NCBI RefSeq assembly: GCF_032854445.1
Contig: NC_088295.1
Coordinates: 95,351,805 to 95,415,804, forward strand
Length of the DNA: 64,000 nt
Direction of reading: 5' to 3'
Source of the DNA: Liolophura sinensis
Lineage: Eukaryota > Mollusca > Polyplacophora > Chitonida > Chitonidae
The notes beneath the pieces were generated by a model. It saw only the letters and a program-made list of their open reading frames with translations, had not been told where the DNA came from and did no database searches. Shown one piece after another: positions 33,295 to 45,848 of the stretch. A program made the translations under genes and the position numbers. Positions within the stretch are counted from its first letter, which is position 1, and each line of letters begins with the position of its first letter.

Positions 33295-35840
33295 ACAACT
33301 GTTCACGCTTAATACAGTCAACACCCAGCCTGTGGTACACCATAACCAATGTTTCGTCGCCTAGGTCTTTTCACACTGCATAGAATCAGTACCCAGCCTG
33401 TGTCACATCCTAATCCGTGTCTTGTCAAATAGTTCTGTTCATAGTGAGAACAGTCAGTATTCAGCCTGTGGCAGACCAAAACCCGCGTCTTGTCAAATAG
33501 TTCTGTTCATAGTGAGTACAGTCAGTATTCAGCCTGTGGCAGACCAAAACCCGTGTCTTGTCAAATAGTTCCGTTCGAACTGGATATTTATTTATTTGAC
33601 TGGTGTTTTACGCCGTACTCAAGAATAGTTCACTTATACGACGGCGACCAGCATTCTGGTTGGAGGAAACCGGGCAGAGCCCAAGGGGAAACTCACGACC
33701 ATCCACGGGTTGCTCGAGGACCTTCCCACCTAGGGTCGGGGAGGAAGCAAGCATAAGGTGGAACTCAGAGCGACCGCCTTGGTGAGAGGCTCCTGGGTCA
33801 GTACACTGCGCTAGCGCGCTAACCAACCAAGCCACGGAGGCTCCTCGCGCTAAATAATCAATGTGGTTCACTATAGCCCGTGTCTCGTCACCTGATTTTG
33901 TTCACAGTGAGTACAGTCAACACTCAGCCTTTGGCACACCATAACCGGTGTCTCGTCACCTGGTTCTGTTCACCCTCAATATAGGTCAACACCCAGCCTG
34001 TGCCACACCACAACCCGTGTCCTTTCAAATACTGATGTTCACAATGAGTACAGTCAATGCTAACTCTGTGGTTCACCATAATCTCTCTCTTGTCACCTAG
34101 GTCTGTTCACAGACAATACGGTCAGTGGTCAGCCTGTGGTACACCACCACCTATATTTTGTCAAATAGTTCTGTTCGCGCGGAATACAATCAATACCCAC
34201 TGTATGGTACACCATAAACCGTGTCTCGTCACCTGATTTTATTCACAGTGAGTACAGTCAATAGCCACTCTATGGTACACCATAACCCGTGTCTCGTCAC
34301 CTGATTTACTTCACAGTGAGTAGTCAACAGCCACTCTATGGTACACCATAACCCATGTCTCGTCACCTGACTCTGTTCACAGTGAGTACAGTCAATACCC
34401 ATTCTATGGTACACCATAACCCGTGTCTCGTCACCTGATTTTGTTCACAGTGAGTACAGTCAATACCCAATCTATGGTACACCATAACCCGTGTCTTGTC
34501 ACCTGATTTTGTTCACAGTGAGTACAGTCAATAGCCACTCTATGGTACACCATAACCCATGTCTCGTCACCTGATTTTATTCACAGTGAGTACAGTCAAT
34601 GGCCACTCTATGGTACACCATAACCCATGTCTCGTCACCTGATTTTGTTCACAGTGAGTACAGTCAATACCCAATCTATGGTACACCATATCCCGTGTCT
34701 TGTCACCTGATTTTGTTCACAGTGAGTACAGTCAATAGCCACTCTATGGTACACCATATCCCGTGTCTCGTCACCTGGTTCTGTTCACAGTAAGTACAGT
34801 CAATAGCCACTCTGTGGTAAACCATATCCCGTGTCTTGTCACTTGATTTTGTTAACAGTGAGTACAGTTAATAGCCACTCTTTGGTACACCATATCCCGT
34901 GTTTCGTCATCTAATGTTGTTCACAGTGAGTACAGTCAATAGCCACTCTATGGTACACCATAACCCATGTCTCGTCACCTGATTTTGTTCACAGTGAGTA
35001 CAGTCAATGGCCACTCTATGGTACACCATAACCCGTGTCTCGTCACCTGATTCTGTTCCTAGTGAATACAGTCAATACTTACTCTATGGTACACCATATC
35101 CCGTGTGTACACACCTGCTTCTGTTCACATTAAGCTTAGTCAATACCCACTCTATGGTACACCATAACCCTTGTCTCGTCACCTGGTTCTGTTCACAGTG
35201 AGTACAGTCAATACCCACTCTATGGTACACCATAACCCGTGTCTCGTCACTTGATTTTGTTCACAGTGAGTGCAGTCAATAGCCACTCTATGGTACACCA
35301 TAACCCGTGTCTCGTCAACTGATTATGTTCAAAGTGAGTACAGTCAATAGCCACTCTATGGTACACCATAACCCATGTCTCGTCACCTGATTTTGTTCAC
35401 AGTGAGTACAGTCAATAGCCACTCTATGGTACACCATAACCCGTGTCTCGTCACCTGATTTTGTTCACAGTGAGTACAGTCAATAGCCACTCTATGGTAC
35501 ACCATAACCCGTGTCTTGTCACCTGATTTTGTTCACAATGAGTACAGTCAATAGCCACTCTTTTGTACACCATATCCCGTGTCTCGTCATCTAATGTTGT
35601 TCACAGTGAGTACAGTCAATGCCCACTCTATGGTACACCATAACCCGTGTCTCGTCACCTGATTTCATTCACATTAAAAAGAGTCAATACCCACTCTGTG
35701 TTACACCTGGTTCGGTTCACAGTGAATACACTCAACACTCAGCCTTTGGCAAACCATAACCCGTGTCTTGTCACCTGGTTCTGTTGATAGCGATTACAGT
35801 CAATACTCACTCTATGGTACACTATAACCCGTGTCTCGTA
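33295..35840. repeat. Minisatellite, 68-bp unit, left arm
   Basis: Monomer ACTCTATGGTACACCATAAC + CCGTGTCTCGTCACCTGATT + TTGTTCACAGTGAGTACAGT + CAATAGCC. The first ~900 bp are diverged, then units become homogeneous. Interrupted by a SINE (33588-33846) and ended by a LINE at 35841. The array resumes at 41451, so both arms were once one block. Confidence 0.93.
33588..33846 (-). mobile_element. Nearly full-length SINE (family A) in the 68-bp array
   Basis: TTATTTATTTGACTGGTGTT tail, core with CCATCCACGGGTTGCTCGAG, and tRNA-like head ending CTAACCAACCAAGCCACGGA + GGCTCC. More substitutions than other copies, so probably older. The target-site duplication is not clean. Confidence 0.9.
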
Positions 35841-36140
35841 GAGTCCCTTTCTGGCCGTGGAACTAGCCTTTGTGCTCTCAGCTTTTGTTTAGAGATCACC
35901 CAGTTTGAGGGTGGTGCGACATTACGTTCTGTCGCGCTTAGTGGCAAGACGTATTCACTAGCCTCTCTGTAAATAGTACATAGTTTAGTTCATTTCCACT
36001 TTGTAATACCGTATCTGTTTTGCACTCAGCAACCACACTGTTCCAAACGCATAGTTGTGGTCCTCTCTTTAGGGTAGTAGTTCTCGCCCTGGCCCACAAT
36101 GTTGTGGGCAGGGCGAGTAAATAGACCCTTAAGTCTTAAG

Positions 36141-37672
36141 ATGGTAATACAGGGAGGTGTACAACCGGTTGATGTATACAATCGGCAAAATTAGTTAGTG
36201 GGGAGTGGGCCTAATGTCTTAAAGGGACTAATCAATGTCTCTAGGGATGTCTGGAATGTTACAGTGGCTACGCAAACTGTGACGGAACAGCTGTTGGCTA
36301 GCGGCTTCACATTCAAAGGGGTAGATTGTCCAATATATGATGTGGAGCAGCAAAGGCTCCTGGTTAAATCTCGATGTCCGATCGAGGTGTCCGATAACAC
36401 TATTCGAGGTTTGATGTCCCGGTATGGCACGGTCCATCACATCAGCCGGGAACATTGCCTTTTTGATAGGTCACTTGAGAATGGTATGCGCCGTATTTAC
36501 ATGAGTGGTGCGACCCAGATCATTCCGCAATCAGTTCCGGTTGGGAACTTTAGAATTCCTTTGTGGTATAGAGGTCAGGTCCATGCCTGTCACATCTGTG
36601 ATAGCACAGAACATTTCAAGGCCGACTGTCCTTTAAAGGATAAATGCCTCAAGTGTAAACAGGCAGGCCACTTTCAAAAGGACTGCCCGTTGAGCGATGA
36701 AAATGACAATGGCGATAATGACGATAACGATTGTAATGCTAATGATGATGATAAAGATAGTAATGATTATGAAGTTGAAGGTGACAATAAAGATGAGAAT
36801 GAAGGTCGGGGAGATGATGATGGTAATTATAGTGAGGGACATGTGGATGATATGGAAATTGGGGTTTCTAGCGAGTCTGCAACTTCCTTCCAGAGCAAAA
36901 TAAGGGGACTTTGGATAACTCTGCTGCTGACAACGAGGAAGCTAGAGAGTGGCAAGTTGTCACTAGCTCCATGTCCTCCAGCAAAAAGATTCGAAATAAG
37001 CGCATTGATGCTACAAATAAGGTCAGGAAGTTAAGCGAATCGCCAGTAGTAGGTGGGCCCCAAAGCCTTTGCGAGGCATCTCAGACGTCAAATAGCTCGG
37101 AGTGGGTTGTCAGTATGAGTCAAATCTCGAATACCTCCTCACCCCCTAGATCGTCAGAAATTTCGAATACTTCGCCATCCTGCATTAAGGAGACGCAATC
37201 CAGTGGCGTGACGCCCTCCAAAGGTGCACTTGGTAAGAGCCCGTCCTTATGGGGTAGCACGTTCAGCCCTGACCCCCTGACGTCTACAACGTCACAGTTA
37301 GACGCTAGAGATATAGCAGATTGTCTTGATCCTCAGGGAAGCTCTCAGGAATCTGATATGTCTAGGACTGATGGAGAATCCAATATGGAGGAATCTCTTT
37401 CGGAAATGGATGCACCCGAAGACTTGCCTGCCTATACCAATGGCAAGGGTGAGGTCTTGGTACCTGTCTCAACATCCCTGGGGTCGTATTATCGCACATT
37501 GCGACGCGATTCTAAAGTTGACAAGGTCAAAAAGCAGAGGAAGTTGATAACGTTGTCACAGGAGGATTTTGCCGAGCGTAGGGCAGCGATGTATAAGAAG
37601 TCCAGAAAAAAAGAAAAAGAACAAATAACTATTAATAATGGCTTCTACAAAGATCTTTCTGTGGAACTGTAG
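36141..37672 (+). pseudogene. LINE ORF1, nucleic-acid-binding protein (broken)
   Basis: Likely start is ATG at 36141 (MVIQGGVQPVDV...). An in-frame TAG at 36192 and a frameshift near 36900 break it. The product would bind LINE RNA as the structural partner of ORF2. Seen: a globular N-terminal region; two CCHC zinc knuckles, CHICDSTEHFKADC and CLKCKQAGHFQKDC, both with C-x2-C-x4-H-x4-C spacing; an Asp/Asn-rich acidic tract after them (about 36690-36850); and, in the second frame (36911-37672), a Ser-rich tail ending in a Lys/Arg-rich segment. It overlaps the ORF2 start by 35 bases, as is usual in this class. Confidence 0.85.
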
Positions 37673-40600
37673 AGCATTGAGGTGTAACCTCGCAGAGCTC
37701 CAGATGTTCGCTCAAGACCTCAATCCTATAGCTTTTAACTTGCAGGAAACTCTAATGACTGATCCTAGTTATCAATGTCGAGGTTATGTATCTCATCACG
37801 CTGTTGCCACGTCTACGAATGGAAAGGCATCAGGCGGTTCTTCTCTTTTGATCAGGCAGGGTGTAATACACAATAGAATGGCACTGAACACCGACTTGCA
37901 GGCGGTGGCGGTGCGTATCACACTGGGTATAGTATTAACAATCTGTTCTATTTATATACCACCTTCTTCTGCTCTTCACCAACAAGAGCTGCAAAATTTA
38001 TATGATCAATTACCTAAACCGTGTCTTCTTTGGGTGACTTTAATGCCCACAGTGTTCTCTGGGGAGACTCTGAACGTAACCAGAAGGGCTCTGTATTGGA
38101 GGATTTTATATCTAATAACTCTCTATGCGTCTTAAATGATGTCACACATACTTACCTTCATCCTGCAAAGGGCACTTATTCCTTCCTTGATTTGGCTCTG
38201 GCTGATGCAGGGCTAAGGTTGGAATTCAAGCTGGAGCGTCCATGATGATCTGTGCGGAGGCGACCACTTCCCCACCATACTCACCCTTGAGGAGCCGGTA
38301 TCTTCCTCCCTTCCACGCTTTAATTATGATAAAGCAGACTGGCCCGCTTGCTGTTCTGTGTGGTGAAACCCTTACTAGCGACCTTTTTCTTGATGCAGTT
38401 GATCCTATCCAGTTATTCTGGGATCAGCTAATCGATATAGCCTCCAAATGTATCCCGAAATCATGTGCGGTTCCCAGTATTAAAAAACCGTGGTTCACGG
38501 AGGACTGTAAACGAGCTAGGCGTTTCAGGAAACGTGCTGAGTGCGTGTACCGATGTAGACCATCTCCCGGTAATTTAGACGATGTTAGGCGTACTCGAGC
38601 TAAAGCCCGTAGGACTATCAAACAGTCCAAACGTGACTCTTGGAAACTTTATGTTTCTAAGATTAATCATCGTACTCCTATGTCAAAAGTCTGGAATATG
38701 ATCTAACGCATCAAAGGCAAGGGATCCAGTGTCACTGTCAATCATCTTAAAGACTGGAATAATTCTTTGACAGAAAAACTTGACATAGCCAATAGGTTGG
38801 GCGCTTCTTTTGGGCACCATTCGTCTTCAGATAATTACTTGCCTCAGTTCCAGCGTAACAAGGAACGGACAGAGGCAAGTCCTCTTGATTTTACATCCTC
38901 AAAAGAAGAATCCTACAATGCTACATTTTCTCTACATGAACTATCCGAATCCCTGAGCAAGGCCCATGACTCAACTCCAGGGCCAGATGACATCCACTAT
39001 CAACTTTTACGAAATCTTCCAGAATCTTCCTTGAGTGTGCTTCTTGGAATTTTTAATACCATTTGGATTTCCGGAAATTTTCCCGCTCATGGCAAAACGC
39101 TACTATTGTCCCCATCCCAAAGCCCAGAAAGGATTCTACGGATCCAAATAACTATCGTCCTATTTCCTTAACCAGTTGTGTATGCAAGACTATGGAGAGG
39201 ATGATTAACGATCGCTTAGTCTGGTTTTTGGAGACTAATGAGTTGATAAGCGACATTTAATGTGGATTTCGAAAGAATCGCAGTACTGTTGAACACCTTG
39301 TTCGTCTAGAATCCTTTATTAAGAACGGTATGGTTAATCGAGACCATGTCGTATCTGTCTTTTTTGATCTGGAAAAGGCATATGACACTACTTGGAAATA
39401 TGGCATTATGAAAGATATGCGTGGATTTGTACTTAGAGGTCGGCTTCCTGACTTTATTCGTAAATTCTTAGACCATCGTCACTTCCAAGTTCGGGTTGGG
39501 GCTACCCTATCTGACTACTTTGAACAAGATCAGGGGGTTCCTCAAGGCAGCATTTTATCAGTTACTCTCTTTAGCATTATGATTAATAACCTTGCCAGAG
39601 TTTTATCTCCTAGTATGAAATCGTCCCTTTTTGTGGACGATCTTGGTATCTCTTGTCGAGGCAAAGGTATGCACACTATTGAGAGACAGCTGCAGCTTTG
39701 CCATAACAAAATCCATGCCTGCGCACTGGAGAACGGATTTAAGTTCTCCAAGTCGAAGACTAACTGTGTACACTTTTGTCGGAAGTACTTCCCCCATGAA
39801 GACCCCAAGGTATTTTTAGATGGGTACCCCATCAAGGTTGTGCCGGAGGCAAAATTCTTCGGGGTGGTCTTCGATAAGCACCTTACATTTAAATCTCACA
39901 TTAATTATCTTAGAGCCAGATGCCTAAAGGCGCTTGATATTTTGAAGGTTGTCTCTAGTGCTCGATGGGCAGGGGATCATTAAACCCTACTTTAGCTCAA
40001 TCGAACACCGATTCGTTCTAAGCTAGACTATGCCTGCAGTGTTTATGGAGGTGCGTCACGCTCCCAGTTGAAGAAAATCAATACTTCACCTGGCCCTACG
40101 GTTGTGCTTAGGTGCTTTCCGCACCTCTCCGGTGGAGAGTCTGTATGTTGAGGCAAACGAGCCTCCCCTGGAACTATCCTTACAGTATATCACCAAGCTT
40201 AGAGCCAATCCATCCAACCCAGCCTTTGATTGTGTCTTCCATCCGGAATTTGAAGACTTATATGCTCAGAAGCCATCCATTGTTCCTCCACTGGGCGTCC
40301 GCATCCAGGAACATGTGCAAGCAGCTGGACTTGGGCTGGATACTATCACCCCCATACGCATCCAGGAAGATCCACCGTGGTTATGTCCTGAGCCTCAGGT
40401 TGATACCTCGCTCTCCTCCCTGAAGAAATCTTCCAGCAACCCTTTAGTATACCAACAGGAGTTTAGTAATATGTGTTCAAAGTATCTATTACTATCTAAC
40501 ACCGTATATTCACTCACGGTTCCAAGGATGATGATGGCGTGGCTTCTGCCGCTGTCCTTGGGCCCAGAACCATTTCAACTCGGTTTCTAAATTCCTGTTC

Positions 40601-41293
40601 CGTATTTACTGTGGAAGCCAAGGCAATTTTGTGCGCACTTTGGTCCATCCCAGAGATAGGAGGTAGCAGATTTCTCATCTGCTCTGACTCCATTTCCTGC
40701 CTCCAGGCAATTCGGGCTAGTTCGCCTGTACGTCCAGACATTCTGTCTATCAGGGAGATGTTCAATCGACTTAATGAAGATTTTATCATTGTCTTTTGTT
40801 GGGTGCCCGGGCATATGGGTATCCCAGGGAATACTGCTGCAGATGAAGCCGCTAAGGCGGCTCTGCATTCCGTTACTACCCAAACTGACGTTCCATATTC
40901 GGACTTGCGTTCACTTATTTGCTCCTATATCAAGCGCTTGTTTCAGGCTCAATGGGATGGCCAGACAACCAACAAACTGCATGATATTTGTCAGTTTGTT
41001 GGTCCAGCGCCTTCCCCTTCACGGCATCGTCTCCGCTCTTGCATTTTGAGGAGGTGTCGTATCGGTCACACACGTGCTACGCATGGGTATTGTTGAAAGG
41101 AGAAGATGCTCCTCATTGGTTTGCTTGTGATCAACGGTTCACAGTCAAGCACATATTGCTTGACTGTGGCGACTTTGCTCCTGCACGAGATTCCTTTTAT
41201 CACGTGAGCTCTCTTGCAGAACTTTTCAATTCTGTAGAAAGCGATACTATTTTTGATTTTCTCTCTACTATTGGTATGGCAGGAAAGCTGTGA
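37638..41293 (+). pseudogene. LINE ORF2: endonuclease, reverse transcriptase, RNase H (broken)
   Basis: Starts MASTKIFLWNC. The APE-type endonuclease shows LQET near 37738, GDFNAH near 38030 and GDHFPTIL near 38265, each in a different frame because of frameshifts. A KPWFT linker follows. The reverse transcriptase covers about 38900-39980, with NNYRPISLTS, FRKNRSTVEHL, FFDLEKAYDTTW, QGVPQGSILS and catalytic FVDD (near 39635). RNase H (40500-40860) has EAKAI, CSDS, VPGHMGI and NTAADEAAK, but the first catalytic Asp is His (FTHGSK). A C-terminal Cys/His stretch (HWFACDQ..TVKHILLDC) follows. Stops at 38704 and 39258 and frameshifts near 38020, 38220, 38350, 39065, 40000-40100, 40500 and 41085 inactivate it. 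Confidence 0.9.
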
Positions 41294-41450
41294 TTTCCTA
41301 TCGTCTGTGTTTGTTATGTGACTTCTGATGTCCTTTTTTGACTGACTAGTAAATGAATTATCCGTAGTAGATCGACTACTTGACGTTTTATTGTCGCGAG
41401 AAAACTAAATGATTGTTGAAAGCGACGTTAAAACTTTCACTCACTCACTC

Positions 41451-44108
41451 CGCGTCTCGTAACCTGGTTCTGTTCACAGTGAGTACAGTCAATAGCCACT
41501 CTATGGTACACCATAACCCTTGTCTCGTCACCTGGTTCTGTTCACAGTGAGTACAGTCAATGCCCACTCTATGGTACACCATAACCCGTGTCTCGCACCT
41601 GATCCTGTTCACAGTGAGTACAGTCAATAACCACTCTATGGTACACCATATCCCGTGTGTACACACCTGGTTCTGTTCACAGTGAGTACAGTCAATACCA
41701 ACTCTATGGTACACCATAACCCATGTCTCGTCACCTGATTTTGTTCAGAGTAAGTACAGTCAATAGCCACTCTATGGTACACCATAACCCTTGTCTCGTC
41801 ACCTGGTTCTGTTCACAGTGAGTACAGTCAATAACCACTCTATGGTACACCATAACCCACGTCTCGTCACCTGATTCTGTTCCTAGTGAGTACAGTCAAT
41901 ACCCACTCTATGGTACACGATAACCCGTGTGTACACACCTGCTTCTGTTCACATTAAGCTTAGTCAATACCCACTGTATGGTACACCATAACCCTTGTCT
42001 CGTCACCTGGTTCTGTTCACAGTGAGTACAGTCAATACCCACTGTATGGTACACCATAACCCTTGTCTCGTCACCTGGTTCTGTTCACAGTGAGTACAGT
42101 CAATACCCACTGTATGGTACACCATAACCCTTGTCTCGTCACCTGATTCTGTTCCTAGTGAGTACAGTCAATACCCACTGTATGTTACACCGTATCCCTT
42201 GTGTACACACCTGGTTCTGTTAACACTAAGCTTAGTCAATACCCACTGTATGGTACACCATAACCCTTATCTCGTCACCTGGTTCTGTTCACAGTCAATA
42301 AAGTAAATCCCCAGCCTGTGACACACCATAACCCGTGTGTCTTCACCTGGTTCTGTCAATACCCACTTTATGGTACACAATAACGCATATCTCGTCACCT
42401 AGTTTTCTTTACACTGCATATAGTCAACACCCAGCCTGTTTTACATCCATATCCTTTGTCTGGGGACCTAGTTCTGTTCACATTAAGTTCAGTCAATACC
42501 CAATCTATGCTACACCATAACTTGTGTCTCGTCACTCAGTTTGTTCACATTGCATACAGTCAACACTCAGCCTGTTTTGCATCCATATTCTTTGTCTCGG
42601 GACCTCGTTCTGTTCACATTAGGTTCAGTCAATACCCAATCTATGCTACACCATAACCTGTGTCTCGTAACTCAGTTTGTTCACACTGCATACAGTCAAC
42701 ACCCAGCCTTTGGCACACCATAACCCGTGTCTTGCGAGTGTCTTGTCAATTAGTTCTGTTCACAGTGAATAAAGTCACTCCCCAGCCTGTGGTACACCAT
42801 AATCCGTGTGTCGTGACTTGATTCTGTTCACAGTGAGTACAGTCAATACCCACTCTATGGTACACCATAACCTGTGTCTCGTCACTCAGTTTGTTCACAT
42901 TGCATACAGTCAACACCCAGCCTGTTTTACATCCATATCCTTTGTCTCGGGACCTCGTTCTGTTCACATTAGGTTCAGTCAATACCCAATCTATGCTACA
43001 CCATAACCTGTGTCTCGTAACTCAGTTTGTTCACACTGCATACAGTCAACACCCAGCCTTTGGCACACCATAACCCGTGCTTCGCGAGTGTCTTGTCATT
43101 TAGTTCTGTTCACAGTGAATAAAGTCACTCCCCAGCCTGTGGTACACCATAACCCTGTGTCGTGACTTGATTCTGTTCACAGTGAGTACAGTCAATACCC
43201 ACTCTATGGTACACCATAACCCACGTCTCGTCACCTGGTTCTATTCACACTGAGTACAGTCGAGGAAGAAGGAAGCATGAGATGGACTTAAACTCACAGC
43301 GATCGCATGTCTTAGAGGCTCCTGGGTCATTACGCTGCACTAGCGCCCTAACCAACCCGGCCACAGAGTCCCCAAGCGCTGAATACAGTAAATACTCACT
43401 CTGTGGTTCACCATAACCCGTGTCTCGTCACCTGGTTCTGTTCACGCTGAATACAGTCAGCACTCAGTCTGTGCCACACCACAACACGTATCTTGTCAAA
43501 TAGTTCTGTTCACAGTGAGTAGAGTCAATTCCCCATCTGTGGTTCACCATAACCTCAGTCTTGTTACCTAGCTCTGTTCACAGTGGGTACAGTCAGTGCT
43601 CAGCCTGTGGTACACCACCACCAATATCTTGTCAAATAGTTCTGTTCGAACTGAATACAATCAATACCCAGTCTATGGTACACCATAACCCTTGTCTCGT
43701 CACCTGATTTTGTTCACAGTGAGTACAGTCAATAGCCACTCTATGGTACACCACAACCCATGTCTCCTCACCTAATTCTGTTCACAGTGATTACAGTTAA
43801 TACCCACTCTATGGTACACCATAACCCGTGTCTCGTCACCCGGTTTGGTTCACATTAAGTTCTGTCAATACCCAATGGTACACCATAACCCATGTCTCGT
43901 CACGTAGTTTTGTTCACACTGCATTCTGTCAACACCCAGCCGTGTGTCGTCACCTGGATTCGATTAGAGTGAGTGCAGTCAGTACTCAGCCTGTGGTATA
44001 CCATAACCCGTGTCTTGTCATTTAGTTCTGTTCACAGTGAATAAAGTCAATCCCCAGCCTGTGGTACACCATAACCCGTGTGTCGTCACCTGGTTCTGTT
44101 CACAGCGA
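41451..44108. repeat. Minisatellite, 68-bp unit, right arm
   Basis: Continuation of the array at 33295-35840. Includes a local higher-order duplication of about 350 bp: the stretch beginning GTCTCGTCACTCAGTTTGTT at about 42525 recurs near 42875. The right end is diverged, and a SINE head fragment sits at 43262-43375. Confidence 0.92.
43262..43375 (-). mobile_element. SINE (family A) head fragment
   Basis: Only the tRNA-like head and its flank remain: GAGGAAGAAGGAAGCATGAG ... GAGGCTCCTGGGTCATTACG ... CCTAACCAACCCGGCCACAG + AGTCCCC. The core and tail are missing, the opposite of normal 5' truncation, so a later deletion removed the 3' half. Confidence 0.85.
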
Positions 44109-44111
44109 GTA

Positions 44112-44680
44112 CATTAACTGTGTATTAGCGTAATGGTCTGGCTACAGCGTGTGTCAGATAACTGTGTTTTGGCGTAATGGTCTAGCTACAGTGTGTGTTA
44201 GGTGACTGTGTATTGGCGTAGTGGTCTGGCTACAGCGAGTTTTAGGTAATAGTGTATTGGCGTAGTGGTCTGGCTACAGCGAGTTTTAGGTAATAGTGTA
44301 TTGGCGTAGTGGTCTGGCTACAGTGTGTTTTAGGTAACTGTGTATCGACGTAGTAGTCTGTCCAGAGTTTGTGTTACGTAACTGTGTATTAACGTAGTGG
44401 TCTGGCTAAGGTGTGTGTTAGGTAACTGTTTATCGAAGTAATGGTCTGGCTGCAGTGAATGTTAGGTAATTGTGTGTTGGCGTAGTGGTCTGGCTACAGT
44501 GTGTGTTAGGTAATTGTGTATCCTCGTAGTAGTCTGTCCAGAGTCTGTGTTACGTAACTGTGTATTAACGTAGTTTTATGGCTACAGTGAGTGTAAGGTA
44601 ACGGTGAAGTAAATCAGCATAGTGATCTGGCTACAGTGAGTGTTACGTAACTGTATATTAAATCAACGTAGTGGTTTGCC
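44112..44680. repeat. Minisatellite, 44-bp unit, ~12 copies
   Basis: Monomer GTGTATTGGCGTAGTGGTCT + GGCTACAGCGAGTTTTAGGT + AATA. It abuts the 68-bp array directly, with no unique spacer. Confidence 0.9.
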
Positions 44681-44754
44681 TGCAGGGCGGTCTGTTGTAC
44701 ATAACTGCTGTCTGCACAAAGGAACGTGCATATTACTCAACAAAAGCCTACACT

Positions 44755-45510
44755 ACAAACATATAACTGACACGTACACTTGGTGCTGGAAACATGTACA
44801 CATGACATTTACAAACATTTTATTAATTTGATTGGTGTTTTACGCCGTACTCAAGAATATTTCACTTATACGATGGCGGCCAGCATTATGGTGGGAGGAA
44901 ACCTGGCAGAGTCCGGGGGAAACCCACGACCATCCGCAGGTTCCTGAGAGACCTTCCCACGTACGGCCGGAGAGGAAGCCAGCATGACATTACAAACATA
45001 TACACATGGCACTACAAACATGTACATATGACACTACAAACACGTACTCATGAAACTACAAACATGTACACATGACACTACAAACAGGTACACATGACAC
45101 TACAAACACGTAAACATGATACTACAAACACGCTCACCTGACTCTAAAAAAATGGACACATGGCACTACAAACATGGACACATGGCACTACAAACATGGA
45201 CACATGGCAATACAAACATGTACACATGGCACTATAAACACGCTCACTTGGCATTACAAACATGGACAGATGGCTCTACAAACATGGACACATGGCACTA
45301 TAAACACGCTCACTTGGCACTACAAACATGTACACATGGCACTATAAACACGCTCACTTGGCTCTGCAAACATGGACGCATGGCACTGTAAACATGTACA
45401 CATATTACTACAAACATGTATACATGGCACTAGAAACATGTACACATGTTGCTTGAAGCATATATACATGGCCCTGCAAACACGTACACATGGCACTTCA
45501 AACACATATA
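44755..45510. repeat. Minisatellite, ~20-22-bp unit, split by a SINE
   Basis: Units such as GACACATGGCACTACAAACA + TG, at 44755-44825 and 44990-45510. Open frames of 60-90 codons rich in H, K, T, W and M are repeat readings. Confidence 0.9.
44828..44985 (-). mobile_element. SINE (family A), 5'-truncated, in the 20-22-bp array
   Basis: TTAATTTGATTGGTGTTTTA tail through ACGTACGGCCGGAGAGGAAG + CCAG. Flanking CATGACATTTACAAACAT and CATGACATTACAAACAT look like a target-site duplication, but the array itself is repetitive, so this is not decisive. Confidence 0.88.
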
Positions 45511-45566
45511 TGCCACATGAAAAAAAAGAAAGAGAAAGAGGTTTCTCGGCAAATATATAATACACA

Positions 45567-45836
45567 TGGGGCCTCCGTGGCTCAGTTAGTTAGCGCGCTA
45601 GCACAAGGTAAAGACCCAGCAGTCTCTCACCAATGCGGTCGCTGTGAGTTCAAGTCAAGCTCATGCTTGCTTCCTCTCCTGCCGTACTTGGGAAGGTTTC
45701 CCAGCAACCTGCGGATGGTCGTGGGTGTCCCCCGGGCTTTATCCAATATCCACTCACCATAATGCTGGCCGCCGTCGTATAAGTGAAATATTCTTGAGTA
45801 CGGCGTAAAACACCAGTCAAATAAATGAATACATAA
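45567..45836 (+). mobile_element. Full-length tRNA-derived SINE (family A)
   Basis: Starts TGGGGCCTCCGTGGCTCAGT, with A-box-like TGGCTCAGTTAGTTAGCGC and B-box-like GAGTTCAAGTC, then the core and an AAATAAATGAATACATAAAT tail. 12-bp target-site duplication ATATAATACACA at 45555-45566 and 45837-45848. Confidence 0.95.
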
Positions 45837-45848
45837 ATATAATACACA

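Larger units (their letters stand above)
35841..41450 (+). mobile_element. Near-complete degenerate LINE, I/Nimb-like, 5.6 kb
   Basis: A two-ORF non-LTR retrotransposon inserted in the 68-bp array. The left junction ...CGTGTCTCGTA (35830-35840) and right junction CGCGTCTCGTA (41451-41461) form an 11-bp target-site duplication with one mismatch. Order: 5'UTR (35841-36140), ORF1 with two CCHC knuckles, ORF2 with APE endonuclease, reverse transcriptase (FVDD) and RNase H, then a short 3'UTR ending GACGTTAAAACTTTCACTCA + CTCACTC. The combination of RNase H, FVDD and a CCHC ORF1 fits the I superclade; the Nimb assignment is from memory of the family. At least ten frameshifts or stops mean this copy is dead. 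Confidence 0.9.

Noticed and set aside
33603-33871. Open frames of 60-88 codons on both strands
   Set aside because: They are translations of the SINE; the same peptide (RRTQEYFTYTTAASIM) appears in other SINE copies.
35841-41450. Retrovirus-like (LTR) element
   Set aside because: No long terminal repeats or protease/integrase; APE endonuclease, a 3' simple tail and target duplication identify a non-LTR element.
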